A DNA stretch of 64,000 nt from Haliea sp964022665 (GTDB lineage Bacteria; Pseudomonadota; Gammaproteobacteria; Pseudomonadales; Halieaceae), in the NCBI GenBank assembly GCA_964022665.1, contig CAXIDF010000008.1, forward strand, positions 1 through 64,000, given 5' to 3'. The translations under genes were made by a program, and so were the position numbers. Shown here piece by piece: positions 1 through 8,067 of this stretch (position 1 is its first letter; every line of letters begins with the position of its first letter). The notes below the pieces were generated by a model. It made no database searches and was not told where the DNA came from. It saw nothing but the letters and a program-made list of their open reading frames with translations.

Positions 1-369
1 ATTATCAACCGAGTTTAATGAAAACCGGTCCATCCCCCGTTAAGTGGGTAGAGCCGATCACTCAAGGCTACATCGCAAACTCTGATCGACCTTGGGTTAG
101 GCTGGATATGACTCAAAGCGAAGATTTTTTTGTCAAAGGCGAGGTGTAGAATAAAGGGGCAGCTAGGCTGCCCCTGTATCCACTCAGAAGATAGCGATTC
201 ATACCTCGGCAATGAAGTAACGCCACCCGGAGAAGGGAGCCATGAAACTCCCATCTGAGTCCTGGTGCGCGATTCACCTGGCAGCCGAACTAGCTTTGAA
301 TCGCCAGACAAAGGCTATCGTTGTGCAACTTTTGTCTGTTAGTGGCTCCTAACCCTAGAAGCCTTGATA
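1..369. other. Region without a convincing gene upstream of the tRNA-Pro 3' end
   Basis: This stretch is less GC-rich than its surroundings and contains no reading frame with recognisable protein features. A 98-codon minus-strand frame (15-311) crosses it, but it has no visible ribosome site or domain and its composition does not look coding. Two structures stand out: a perfect hairpin at 155-175 (listed separately) and an 8-bp inverted repeat, CAGACAAA at 304-311 against TTTGTCTG at 330-337. The flank of a tRNA 3' end is a common integration site, so a decayed insertion is possible, but no second attachment repeat is visible in the window. Confidence 0.4.
148..175 (-). terminator. Probable Rho-independent terminator (minus strand)
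   Basis: A 9-bp perfect stem (155-163 with 167-175) closes a 3-base loop. Read on the minus strand it is followed by TTTATTCT, a moderate U-tract. It lies about 200 bp beyond the tRNA-Pro 3' end, so it could end the tRNA-Pro transcript or an unannotated small RNA. On the plus strand no U-tract follows the stem. Confidence 0.5.
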
Positions 370-446
370 TGGTCGGGACGGCAGGATTTGAACCTGCGAC
401 CACCACACCCCCAGTGTGGTGCGCTACCAGGCTGCGCTACGCCCCG
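370..446 (-). tRNA. tRNA-Pro (GGG anticodon)
   Basis: A 77-nt cloverleaf on the minus strand with an encoded CCA end (370-372). The 7-bp acceptor stem begins CGGGGCG, the anticodon stem is CCACA/TGTGG, and the loop CTGGGGG gives anticodon GGG, which reads CCC and CCU codons. The T-arm contains GGTTCAAATCC. It follows the pheT-ihfA-merR gene group on the same strand after about 55 bp and may be co-transcribed with it. Confidence 0.95.
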
Positions 447-500
447 AGAAGTCGCGAATGCGAGGCCGGCATTATACTGAATGGGCCTCTGATGACAAGC

Positions 501-863
501 CTATTTACCCGGCGCGAGCACCTTGAGTACATCTTCCAGCTCTTCAATGGTCTCTTTGATAACCGCCTGCATATCCAGCTGCAGCGCATCAGGCTCTTCG
601 GTGGTCATGCGCTGGCGCGCACCACCGATGGTGTAGCCCTGATCGTAAAGCAGGCTGCGAATCTGGCGGATGGTGAGCACGTCTTCACGCTGGTAATAGC
701 GGCGATTGCCGCGGCGCTTGACCGGTTTGAGCTGCGGGAACTCCTGCTCCCAGTAGCGCAGCACGTGCGGCTTCACCGCGCACAGCTCGCTCACTTCGCC
801 AATAGTGAAGTAGCGCTTGCCCGGGATGGCGGGTAATTCGTTATTGTGACTCGGTTCCAGCAT
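501..863 (-). CDS. MerR-family transcriptional regulator downstream of ihfA
   Basis: This 120-residue protein has an N-terminal MerR winged-helix DNA-binding domain at about residues 18-85, including FTIGEVSELCAVKPHVLRYW and RRGNRRYY. A short C-terminal helix (about 95-115) probably makes the dimerisation coiled coil. It lacks the C-terminal cysteine or effector domains of metal- or drug-sensing MerR proteins, so any ligand is unknown. The ATG lies inside the end of ihfA (23-bp overlap), so translation is probably coupled. A small MerR gene directly after ihfA and before tRNA-Pro is a conserved arrangement in Pseudomonas and relatives. The regulon cannot be read from the sequence. Confidence 0.85.
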   Translation of the reverse strand: MLEPSHNNELPAIPGKRYFTIGEVSELCAVKPHVLRYWEQEFPQLKPVKRRGNRRYYQREDVLTIRQIRSLLYDQGYTIGGARQRMTTEEPDALQLDMQAVIKETIEELEDVLKVLAPGK

Positions 864-1146
864 ATTCTTCTACTCGCGCCTTCAACTTTTGCCCTGGACG
901 GAAGGTGACTACCCGCCGCGCTGAAATGGGAATTTCCTCCCCTGTTTTGGGGTTGCGACCCGGACGCTGGCTTTTATCTCGCAGATCGAAATTACCAAAG
1001 CCCGAAAGCTTCACCTGCTCGTTGTCCTCCAGGCTGGCACGGATTTCCTCGAAAAACAGCTCCACAATCTCCTTGGCCTCACGTTTGTTGAGCCCCAGCT
1101 CTTCAAACAGGCGTTCGGCCATTTCGGATTTGGTGAGAGCTGTCAT
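841..1146 (-). CDS. ihfA: Integration host factor subunit alpha
   Basis: A 101-residue HU/IHF-family DNA-bending protein. It pairs with IHF-beta, also encoded in this window (31956-32252), to bend DNA at promoters, origins and recombination sites. The family signature GFGNFDLRDKSQRPGRNPKT and the arm residues IPISARRVVTFRPG are intact, including the proline that intercalates at the kink. The length matches the family. The ATG follows the pheT stop by 5 bp, giving the widely conserved pheT-ihfA operon order. The short tail after the core (EYAGTESQ) is typical. Confidence 0.97.
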   Translation of the reverse strand: MTALTKSEMAERLFEELGLNKREAKEIVELFFEEIRASLEDNEQVKLSGFGNFDLRDKSQRPGRNPKTGEEIPISARRVVTFRPGQKLKARVEEYAGTESQ

Positions 1147-1151
1147 CGTCT

Positions 1152-3551
1152 TTACAGCGCCTGGTTCCTGAGCTCAGCGTTATAGTTTTTTTCCAATGAA
1201 TCAATGACTTGTTTCATGGACTGGTTAACCACATCGTCGCTTAGAGTGCGCGATTGGTCCCTGAAAGTCAAACCAAATGCAAGGCTTTTTCGTTTAGGAT
1301 CAATACCTTTGCCTTCATAGACATCAAACAACCTTAACTGACGCAGGTAAACGCCTGCCGACGCTCTCACATTCTGCATCAGCTCCGCCGCCGGTACGTG
1401 CTTGTCGACAATAATTGCGATGTCTCGCCTGACTTCCGGAAAGCGGGACAGCTCGCTGAAGGCGGGCAGCTGCGCCGCCAGCAATGCATCCAGAGCCAGC
1501 TCACACGCCAACACCGGCCCCGGGATATCGAGCGCGCCCAGCACGTCCGGGTGCAGCGCGCCTACCACGCCGACCTGCTCACCGTTGCGACTGATGGCCG
1601 CTGTCTGCCCCGGATGCAATGCCGGGTGCGTCGCCGCGGCAAACGTGAACTGCTCGGCACAGCGCCCGAGGCCCAGCAGGCTCTCGAGATCACCCTTGAT
1701 GTCATAGAAATCCGCCGCCCCAGACGCCACCGACCACGACTCGTCGAAGCGGCGACCGCTGATCACCATCCCCAGTGATGGAGACTGGCGCAGCCCCTGC
1801 AATCCATTGCCCTCGCCACCGGGGATAAAGCGCAACCCGGTCTCGAACAGGCGCACGCGCGGCTGCTGCCGATGGACACTGCGCTGCACAGCGCTGACCA
1901 ATCCCGGCAACAGGCTGCTGCGCATCACGCCCATTTCCGCGGAGATGGGGTTCTCGAGGGCGATAGGGGTCACATCAGGATCAAACAGCTGTTGCAGTTT
2001 GCGGTCGACAAAACTGTAGGTGATGGCCTCGCGATACCCGCGCGCGCTCAAGTGGCGGCGCACACCCCGCAGGGAGAGCTGTGTTTCCGGCTGGGCGGGA
2101 ATCACCAGGTCCGCCTGTACGTGGCTCACGGGCAAGCGGTTGTAGCCATACACCCGCGCCAGCTCTTCCAGGAGATCCGCCTCGATGCTGATATCAAAAC
2201 GCCAGCTGGGTACGCTGCAGCACCAGCCTTCTGCCACAGTCGTCACACCGAGCCCGAGGCCAGCCAGGATACGGTCCACCTCCCCATCCGCGAGCTCAAA
2301 GCCCAGCAGGCGGCGGATACGTGCGCGGCGCAGCACGACATCGGGGCGTGCGGGCAAATGCGCTTCGGACACAGCCTCGGTCACCGGGCCGGCCTCCCCG
2401 CCTACAACGTCCAGAATCAGTTGCGTGGCGCGCTCCAGCGCAGCGCGCTGCAGGTTGAAGTCGACACCGCGCTCGAAACGGTGTGAGGAATCGGTGTGCA
2501 AGCCGTAGCGGCGCGCCTCACCCGCCAGGTAGTCCGGTGAGAAAAACGCCGACTCCAGAAACAGGTGCTGGGTGCTGCTGCCCACCGAACTCGGTTCGCC
2601 GCCCATGATCCCCGCCAGGGCCAGCGGTGCACTGTTGTCTGCAATCACCAGCGTATCGGCGCGCAGCTCTGCAACCTGACCATCAAGCAGCTGCAGGGAC
2701 TCGCCCTCCCGCGCCGTACGCACCACAATGCCCTGCTCCAGCTTGTCCAGGTCGAAAGCGTGCATCGGTTGGCCCAGCTCGAGGAGGATATAATTGGTGA
2801 CATCCACCACCGCATCAATACTGCGCAATCCACAACGACGTAACTTTTCCTGCAGCCAGAGGGGTGATGGCCGCGACACATCCACATTGCGGATTACCCG
2901 CCCCGCATAGCGCGGGCAGCGCTCCGCTGCCTCCAGGCTTACCGTCAGGGAATCGGTAATCGTTGCCGGCACCGGCTCACAGAGCACAGCCGCAACCGGT
3001 AAATTGTTCAGCAGGCCGACTTCGCGGGCGATGCCGGCGATGCCCAGGCAATCTGCGCGATTGGGCGTGAGACCAATTTCGATGAGGTGATCATCCAGCT
3101 GCAGATACTCACGCAAATCGGCGCCTGGGGGCGCATCAGCCGGCAATTCCATCAGGCCTTCGCTGGCCTCCGACAGGCCCAGCTCGGCTTCGGCGCAGAG
3201 CATGCCCCGCGACTCAACGCCGCGCAGCTTGGCTTTCTTGATTTTGAAATCACCCGGCAGCACCGCGCCCACTTGCGCCAGTGGCACCTTGATGCCGGCG
3301 CGGGCATTGGGTGCCCCGCAGACAATCTGCACGGTCTCCGCCCCTGCATTGACGGTGCACACCCGCAGCTTGTCGGCATCGGGGTGTTGCACCGCCTCAA
3401 GGATTTCGGCCACCACCACGTTGCTGAACTGGCCCGCGACGGGCTCGATAGCATCCACTTCCAGCCCGGCCATGGTGATCTGGTGCGCCAGTTCCTCGGT
3501 CGATAGCGATGGATTTACCCACTCACGGAGCCATTGTTCGCTGATTTTCAC
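1152..3551 (-). CDS. pheT: Phenylalanine--tRNA ligase beta subunit
   Basis: This 799-residue subunit joins PheS in the alpha2-beta2 enzyme that charges tRNA-Phe in the cytoplasm. Domains in order are an EMAP/tRNA-binding OB fold (about 40-150), the B3/B4 editing module that hydrolyses mischarged Tyr-tRNA (about 210-390), B5 (about 400-475), a class II-like core, and the C-terminal FDX-ACB anticodon-binding domain (about 705-799). The start is GTG, placed 7 nt after GGAGAA. It follows pheS by 21 bp and precedes ihfA by 5 bp, so the three form one operon. Length agrees with other gammaproteobacterial PheT. Confidence 0.98.
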   Translation of the reverse strand: MKISEQWLREWVNPSLSTEELAHQITMAGLEVDAIEPVAGQFSNVVVAEILEAVQHPDADKLRVCTVNAGAETVQIVCGAPNARAGIKVPLAQVGAVLPGDFKIKKAKLRGVESRGMLCAEAELGLSEASEGLMELPADAPPGADLREYLQLDDHLIEIGLTPNRADCLGIAGIAREVGLLNNLPVAAVLCEPVPATITDSLTVSLEAAERCPRYAGRVIRNVDVSRPSPLWLQEKLRRCGLRSIDAVVDVTNYILLELGQPMHAFDLDKLEQGIVVRTAREGESLQLLDGQVAELRADTLVIADNSAPLALAGIMGGEPSSVGSSTQHLFLESAFFSPDYLAGEARRYGLHTDSSHRFERGVDFNLQRAALERATQLILDVVGGEAGPVTEAVSEAHLPARPDVVLRRARIRRLLGFELADGEVDRILAGLGLGVTTVAEGWCCSVPSWRFDISIEADLLEELARVYGYNRLPVSHVQADLVIPAQPETQLSLRGVRRHLSARGYREAITYSFVDRKLQQLFDPDVTPIALENPISAEMGVMRSSLLPGLVSAVQRSVHRQQPRVRLFETGLRFIPGGEGNGLQGLRQSPSLGMVISGRRFDESWSVASGAADFYDIKGDLESLLGLGRCAEQFTFAAATHPALHPGQTAAISRNGEQVGVVGALHPDVLGALDIPGPVLACELALDALLAAQLPAFSELSRFPEVRRDIAIIVDKHVPAAELMQNVRASAGVYLRQLRLFDVYEGKGIDPKRKSLAFGLTFRDQSRTLSDDVVNQSMKQVIDSLEKNYNAELRNQAL

Positions 3552-3572
3552 TGATCGTTTCTCCGTGGTCTG

Positions 3573-4586
3573 CTAGAACTGCTCAAGGAAGCGCAGGTCG
3601 TTTTCAAAGAACAGGCGCAAGTCGTTCACGCCATAACGCAACATCGCCAGGCGCTCGACCCCCATGCCAAAGGCAAAGCCGGTGTAGCGTTCGGGGTCGA
3701 TGCCTGAACCTTCAAGCACCCGGGGGTGCACCATGCCGCAGCCCATCACCTCAAGCCAGCCAGTCTGGCTGCACACCCGACAGCCGGCACCCGCACAATT
3801 CACGCACTGGATATCCACCTCTGCCGATGGCTCGGTGAACGGGAAATAGGAGGGACGAAAGCGCACGGACAGGTCTTCCTCGAAAAACACGCGCAGGAAG
3901 TCTTCAATCAGGCCCTTGAGGTCGGCGAAACTGGAACGTTCATCCACCAGCAGCCCTTCGACCTGATGAAACATGGGCGTGTGGGTCAGGTCCGAATCGC
4001 AGCGGTATACGCGCCCGGGACAAATCACCCGCAGGGGAGGCTGGCTGTTCTCCATGACCCGCACCTGCACGGGCGAGGTGTGGGTACGCAGCACCGTGGT
4101 GGGGTCGACGTAGAAGGTGTCGTGCATGGCGCGGGCCGGGTGGTGAGCCGGAATATTCAGCGCTTCGAAGTTGTGGTAATCATCCTCGATCTCTGGCCCC
4201 TCAACCACCGCAAAGCCGACCGCCGCAAAGAAATCTTCCATGCGTTCGATGGTGCGCGTGACGGGGTGAATGCCGCCGGTGCTCTGGCCCCGGCCGGGGA
4301 GCGTCACGTCGAGGGTTTCACGACCGAGTTGCTCGGCGAGGGCGGCGGCTTCCAGCGCCGCCTTGCGCTCGTTGATCAGCGCCTGCAGCTCCTGTTTGAC
4401 CACATTGATCCTGGCGCCCGCTGCTGGCCGCTCTTCGGCGGAGAGCTGGCCAAGGCCTTTGAGCAGTTCGGTAACGCGCCCTTTTTTGCCGAGGAAGTCG
4501 ACGCGCAGCTGCTCGAGTGCGGCGCTGTCGCCGGCACCGGCAATGGCGCTTTTGGCCTCTTCAGCCAGGGGGGTCAGGTTGTCCAT
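3573..4586 (-). CDS. pheS: Phenylalanine--tRNA ligase alpha subunit
   Basis: This 337-residue class II catalytic subunit activates phenylalanine and transfers it to tRNA-Phe. An N-terminal coiled coil (about 1-90) contacts tRNA. The catalytic core carries GGIHPVTRTIERMEDFF, the motif 2 region around MHDTFYVDP and motif 3 GMGVERLAMLRYG. Four cysteines sit in CVNCAGAGCRVC (about 265-276), a segment seen in many bacterial PheS. The ATG is preceded by GTGAGA. The gene is separated from rplT by a terminator and a long palindrome, so pheST may have its own promoter in that 335-bp gap. Confidence 0.98.
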   Translation of the reverse strand: MDNLTPLAEEAKSAIAGAGDSAALEQLRVDFLGKKGRVTELLKGLGQLSAEERPAAGARINVVKQELQALINERKAALEAAALAEQLGRETLDVTLPGRGQSTGGIHPVTRTIERMEDFFAAVGFAVVEGPEIEDDYHNFEALNIPAHHPARAMHDTFYVDPTTVLRTHTSPVQVRVMENSQPPLRVICPGRVYRCDSDLTHTPMFHQVEGLLVDERSSFADLKGLIEDFLRVFFEEDLSVRFRPSYFPFTEPSAEVDIQCVNCAGAGCRVCSQTGWLEVMGCGMVHPRVLEGSGIDPERYTGFAFGMGVERLAMLRYGVNDLRLFFENDLRFLEQF

Positions 4587-4693
4587 GTGTTCTCACATTC
4601 TGCTGTTGGTGTGTTCACGGTTGGTGGTTGAGACCACGCTCGCGCCGAGTGCGCCAAAGCTGCCCTACAGGGAGGTGTGGGAGCGATGGCGCC

Positions 4694-4807
4694 GTCCACG
4701 GGCGCCGGTTCAGTTTTGCTGGACTCGCCGTGAATACGTCCTTGTAGGCTCGATGGCGACATCCTTGTCGCCAACGGTCCCGCAAAACTGAACCGGCGCC
4801 CGCGGAC
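4694..4807. repeat. Long palindromic intergenic repeat (MITE/REP-like)
   Basis: Two 26-nt arms, 4694-4719 and 4782-4807, are inverted repeats matching at 25 of 26 positions. They enclose a 62-nt centre that holds a smaller inverted motif around GGCGACATCCTTGTCGCC. No reading frame of interest lies inside. The element occupies most of the 335-bp rplT-pheS gap, and the rest of the gap holds the rplT terminator. The structure resembles a non-autonomous miniature element or REP-type repeat. No second copy exists in this window, so family membership is inferred from form alone. Confidence 0.7.
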
Positions 4808-4840
4808 TCCCTCCGTGCTTGCGATGTAGGTCCAATAAAC

Positions 4841-4873
4841 AAAAAAGGGAAAGAGCATTGCCCTTTCCCTTTT
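4841..4873 (-). terminator. Rho-independent terminator of the infC-rpmI-rplT operon
   Basis: GGGAAAG (4847-4853) pairs with CTTTCCC (4863-4869), extended by A4843-4846 against T4870-4873. On the minus strand the stem runs into a T-rich tract. It lies 50 bp past the rplT stop. The flanks are nearly symmetric, so it could also work weakly on the plus strand. Confidence 0.85.
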
Positions 4874-4921
4874 CTGGTCTTACACGTATCACCAGCGAGC
4901 CGCGCAAGCGGCAGGGCGGGC

Positions 4922-5278
4922 TCAGGCCAATGCGGCCTTCGCTTGCTCCACAATCGCTGCAAAAGCCGGTTTGTCATGCACCGCCAGGTCCGACAGGACG
5001 CGACGATCCAGGCCGATATCGGCTTTCTTCAGGCCGTTGATCAGACGGCTGTAGCTCAGGCCGTTAGCACGGGACTGGGCGTTGATACGCGTGATCCACA
5101 GCGCGCGGAACTGACGCTTGCGCTGACGGCGGTCACGGTATGCATACTGGCCGGCCTTGGTAACAGCCTGTTTGGCAACACGAAACACTCGGCTGCGGGC
5201 ACCATAGTAACCCTTGGCCTGTTTCAGGATCTTCTTGTGACGGCGATGAGCCGTTACACCACGTTTTACGCGAGGCAT
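4922..5278 (-). CDS. rplT: 50S ribosomal protein L20
   Basis: A 118-residue, highly basic ribosomal protein that binds 23S rRNA and is needed early in 50S assembly. The start MPRVKRGVTAHRRHKKILKQ and the core SYSRLINGLKKADI are characteristic. The ATG has a good ribosome site, AGGAGT, 5 nt upstream. It is last in the infC-rpmI-rplT operon. In Escherichia coli L20 represses translation of rpmI and rplT. The 30-bp rpmI-rplT gap is compatible with that, but an L20-binding site cannot be shown here. Confidence 0.98.
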   Translation of the reverse strand: MPRVKRGVTAHRRHKKILKQAKGYYGARSRVFRVAKQAVTKAGQYAYRDRRQRKRQFRALWITRINAQSRANGLSYSRLINGLKKADIGLDRRVLSDLAVHDKPAFAAIVEQAKAALA

Positions 5279-5308
5279 AGTCTACTCCTAAGGTCAGATG
5301 GTTGAGCG

Positions 5309-5503
5309 TCAGCAGGCCCGCATCATGCGGTCTACGTGCACCTTGTCGCTGGCGTGAACCATGGAGGTTCCGCGCAACTGGCGCTTACGCTTGGTGGTCA
5401 TCTTGGTCAGGATGTGGCTTTTGTAAGCGCTTTTGCGCTTATAGCCGCCAGCCGTTTTCTTGAAACGCTTGGCTGCCCCGCTGTGAATTTTTGCTTTTGG
5501 CAT
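5309..5503 (-). CDS. rpmI: 50S ribosomal protein L35
   Basis: A 64-residue basic ribosomal protein with the family start MPKAKIHSGAAKRFKKT and the conserved ending DRMMRAC. The ATG follows GGAG by 9 nt. It sits between infC and rplT, as in most bacteria, and is probably translationally coupled to both. Length is typical. Confidence 0.98.
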   Translation of the reverse strand: MPKAKIHSGAAKRFKKTAGGYKRKSAYKSHILTKMTTKRKRQLRGTSMVHASDKVHVDRMMRAC

Positions 5504-5561
5504 CGTCAGATACTCCGCATTGGCATCAATAAAAAGTGAAGAAAAAAGGCATTCACAGGCC

Positions 5562-6098
5562 CTAGTTCTTCTTCTTGGGTGCGATCACCATGGTCAACTG
5601 TCGGCCTTCCATTTTCGGGAATTGCTCGACAGAGCCCAATTCGGCCAGATCAGCTTCTACCCGTTTGAGTAGCTCCATGCCGATTTCCTGGTGAGCCATT
5701 TCACGACCGCGAAACCGCAGCGTGACCTTGGCCTTATCGCCTTGCTCGAGGAAACGCACCAGGTTGCGTAGTTTTACCTGGTAGTCTCCTTCCTCCGTCC
5801 CTGGACGAAACTTCATTTCCTTGACTTGTGTACGTTTCTGCTTCTTCTTCTGCAGGTTCTTCTGCTTCTTCGCTTCGAAGATGTGCTTCCCGTAGTCCAT
5901 CACCTTGCAGACCGGGGGATCAGAATCCGCGATCAACACGAGGTCCTGACCCGCGCGCTCCGCGACAGCCAAAGCCTCTTGCAGGGGCACAATGCCTACC
6001 TGCTCACCCTCCGGGCCAACAAGGCGCACCGGACTGACAGTAATCTGGTCATTTATCAGGGCTTTTTTGGAGGCGCCCTTTCCCATGTCTTTCTTAAT
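5562..6098 (-). CDS. infC: Translation initiation factor IF-3 (ATT start)
   Basis: IF-3 prevents premature 30S-50S joining and checks the start codon-anticodon match. I place the start at ATT (6098-6096), 7 nt after GGAG, giving 178 residues starting (M)KKDMGKGASKKALIND, close to the family length of about 180. The next in-frame ATG (6086) would lack a well-placed ribosome site. An AUU start is used by E. coli infC for autoregulation, because IF-3 discriminates against it. The ATT overlaps the thrS stop (ATTAA). Core motifs VCKVMDYGK and TLRFRGREMAH are intact. Continuous upstream codons (MWRVAAVLYW) belong to the thrS overlap and are not expected to be translated. Confidence 0.96.
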   Translation of the reverse strand: MKKDMGKGASKKALINDQITVSPVRLVGPEGEQVGIVPLQEALAVAERAGQDLVLIADSDPPVCKVMDYGKHIFEAKKQKNLQKKKQKRTQVKEMKFRPGTEEGDYQVKLRNLVRFLEQGDKAKVTLRFRGREMAHQEIGMELLKRVEADLAELGSVEQFPKMEGRQLTMVIAPKKKN

Positions 6099-8025
6099 GC
6101 TGATTCTCCAATACAATACGGCCGCGACGCGCCACATCGTCGGTGATCAGCGCCTCTAGCGCTTCCAGGCTCAATGAACCCAGATCTTCACCACGACGGG
6201 CCCTCACGGCCACAGTCTGTGTTTCCACCTCTTTGTCCCCGACCACTAACAGGAAGGGCACCTTGCGGAGAGTGTGCTCGCGGATTTTAAAGCCGATCTT
6301 CTCATTTCTCAAGTCCGATTGAACCCGAAAGCCCTTGTTTTTCAAGGAATCTTCCACAAACCGGGCATAATCAGCCTGTTTATCGGTAATATTCAGCACC
6401 ACGGCCTGGGTTGGTGCCAGCCAGGTGGGGAACACACCTTCGTAATGCTCGATGAGAATCCCGATGAACCGCTCGAAGGAACCGAGTATCGCGCGGTGCA
6501 GCATGACCGGCACCTGGCGCGAACCGTCCTCTGCCACGTACTGTGCACCGAGGCGACCGGGCATGGAGAAGTCCACCTGGATGGTGCCCAGCTGCCAGAC
6601 CCGCCCGATACAGTCTTTCAATGAAAATTCAATTTTCGGGCCGTAAAACGCGCCCTCTCCCGGCAACTCCTGCCAGGGCAGCTCATGCGCGTCCAGCGCA
6701 TCGGCCAGGGCCTTTTCCGCGCGGTCCCAGTCGGCATCCGAGCCGACCCGCTGTTCCGGACGGGTGGACAGCCGGTAGATCACCTCGCTGAACCCAAAGT
6801 CGGCATACACGGCGTGCAGGAAGTCGATGAACGATGCCACCTCGGGCTGGATCTGCTCTTCGGTGCAGAAAATGTGCGCGTCATCCTGAGTGAAACCGCG
6901 TACCCGCATAATGCCGTGCAAGGAGCCGGAGGGCTCGTTGCGATGGCAGCTGCCGAATTCGGCCAGCCGCAGCGGCAGGTCGCGGTAAGACTTCAAACCC
7001 TGGTTGAATACCTGCACGTGGCAGGGGCAGTTCATCGGTTTGACCGCGAACTGGCGATCCTCTGACTGCAGGGTGAACATGTCGTCGCCAAATTTGTCGG
7101 CGTGTCCGGAGCGCTCCCACAACGACATATCAACCAGCTGCGGCGTGCGGATTTCCTGATAGCCGTGCGCACGCTGAGCCTGACGCATATAGTGTTCGAT
7201 AGCCTGATACAGGGTCCAGCCATCCGGGTGCCAGAACACCATGCCGGGGGCCTCTTCCTGGGTGTGGAACAGGTCCAGCTTCTTGCCGATCTTGCGGTGG
7301 TCGCGTTTTTCCGCCTCTTCGATACGGGTCAGGTATTCGTTGAGCTGCTTCTTGTTCGCCCACGCCGTACCATAAATGCGCTGCAGCATTTCGTTGTTGG
7401 AATCGCCGCGCCAGTAGGCACCCGCTACCTTGGTGAGCTTGAACGCCTTGAGTTTGCCAGTGCTGGGCACATGCGGGCCGCGGCAAAGATCCATCCAGGG
7501 ACCCTGCTGGTAGATGGACAGCTCCTCCCCCTCCGGCAGCGCCTCGATGATTTGCACCTTGTAGTGCTCGCCCATGTTGCGAAACAACTCGATGGCCCGC
7601 TCGCGGCTCATGACCACTCGCTGCACCGGCAGGTCATCGGCGACGATCTGCTCCATGCGCTGTTCGATTTTCTCCAGATCCTCGGGGGTGAAGTGGTGCC
7701 CGCTGGCAAAATCGTAGTAGAAACCGTCTTCAATCACCGGCCCGATAGTCACCTGCGTACCAGGAAAAAGCTCTTGCACCGCCATCGCCAGCAAGTGCGC
7801 TGTAGAGTGGCGAATAACTTCCAGGCCCGCTGCATCGCGCTCGGTGATGATCGCCAGGCTCGCATCGCCGTCAATAACGTGACTGGTATCGACCTCCCGC
7901 CCATCGACCACACCGGCGAGCGCGGCCTTGGCAAGGCCCGGGCCTATAGCGCTGGCAACATCATAAACGGAGACGGGGCGGTCAAATTGACGTTGGCTTC
8001 CGTCGGGGAGGGTAATAGAAGGCAT
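6094..8025 (-). CDS. thrS: Threonine--tRNA ligase
   Basis: A 643-residue cytoplasmic enzyme that charges tRNA-Thr. It has an N-terminal TGS domain (about 1-62), an alanyl/threonyl second additional domain for editing of Ser-tRNA-Thr (about 65-225, with the HSTAHLLAMAVQ motif), a class II catalytic core with zinc-ligand region MNCPCHVQVF and motif 2 CHRNEPSGSLHG, and a C-terminal anticodon-binding domain (about 545-643). The ATG follows AAGGAAA at a good distance. thrS heads the infC-rpmI-rplT group. In E. coli it represses its own translation through leader hairpins; a candidate hairpin lies at 8047-8067. Confidence 0.98.
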   Translation of the reverse strand: MPSITLPDGSQRQFDRPVSVYDVASAIGPGLAKAALAGVVDGREVDTSHVIDGDASLAIITERDAAGLEVIRHSTAHLLAMAVQELFPGTQVTIGPVIEDGFYYDFASGHHFTPEDLEKIEQRMEQIVADDLPVQRVVMSRERAIELFRNMGEHYKVQIIEALPEGEELSIYQQGPWMDLCRGPHVPSTGKLKAFKLTKVAGAYWRGDSNNEMLQRIYGTAWANKKQLNEYLTRIEEAEKRDHRKIGKKLDLFHTQEEAPGMVFWHPDGWTLYQAIEHYMRQAQRAHGYQEIRTPQLVDMSLWERSGHADKFGDDMFTLQSEDRQFAVKPMNCPCHVQVFNQGLKSYRDLPLRLAEFGSCHRNEPSGSLHGIMRVRGFTQDDAHIFCTEEQIQPEVASFIDFLHAVYADFGFSEVIYRLSTRPEQRVGSDADWDRAEKALADALDAHELPWQELPGEGAFYGPKIEFSLKDCIGRVWQLGTIQVDFSMPGRLGAQYVAEDGSRQVPVMLHRAILGSFERFIGILIEHYEGVFPTWLAPTQAVVLNITDKQADYARFVEDSLKNKGFRVQSDLRNEKIGFKIREHTLRKVPFLLVVGDKEVETQTVAVRARRGEDLGSLSLEALEALITDDVARRGRIVLENQH

Positions 8026-8046
8026 GCGTTTTCCTTGGTGTCAGTG

Positions 8047-8067
8047 GTGGCCCCTACTAAAGGCCAC
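8047..8067 (-). promoter_or_regulatory. Possible thrS leader hairpin
   Basis: A 6-bp stem (8047-8052 with 8062-8067, GTGGCC/GGCCAC on the transcript) lies just ahead of the thrS ribosome site. E. coli ThrS binds tRNA-like hairpins at this position to block its own translation. The loop here lacks a clear Thr anticodon mimic, so a regulatory role is only suggested by position. A second inverted repeat, 8187-8194 with 8206-8213, lies further upstream. Confidence 0.25.

Noticed and set aside
15..311. 98-codon minus-strand frame at the left end
   Set aside because: No ribosome site, no recognisable domain and low-complexity, non-coding-like composition; it crosses a terminator-like hairpin.
1872..2486. 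Long plus-strand frames opposite pheT, pheS, thrS, rpsA, gyrA and other genes
   Set aside because: They are antisense shadows of well-supported GC-rich genes and show no conserved protein motifs of their own.
5500..5561. Possible riboswitch or additional small gene between rpmI and infC
   Set aside because: The gap is only 58 bp and holds the rpmI ribosome site; nothing else is visible.
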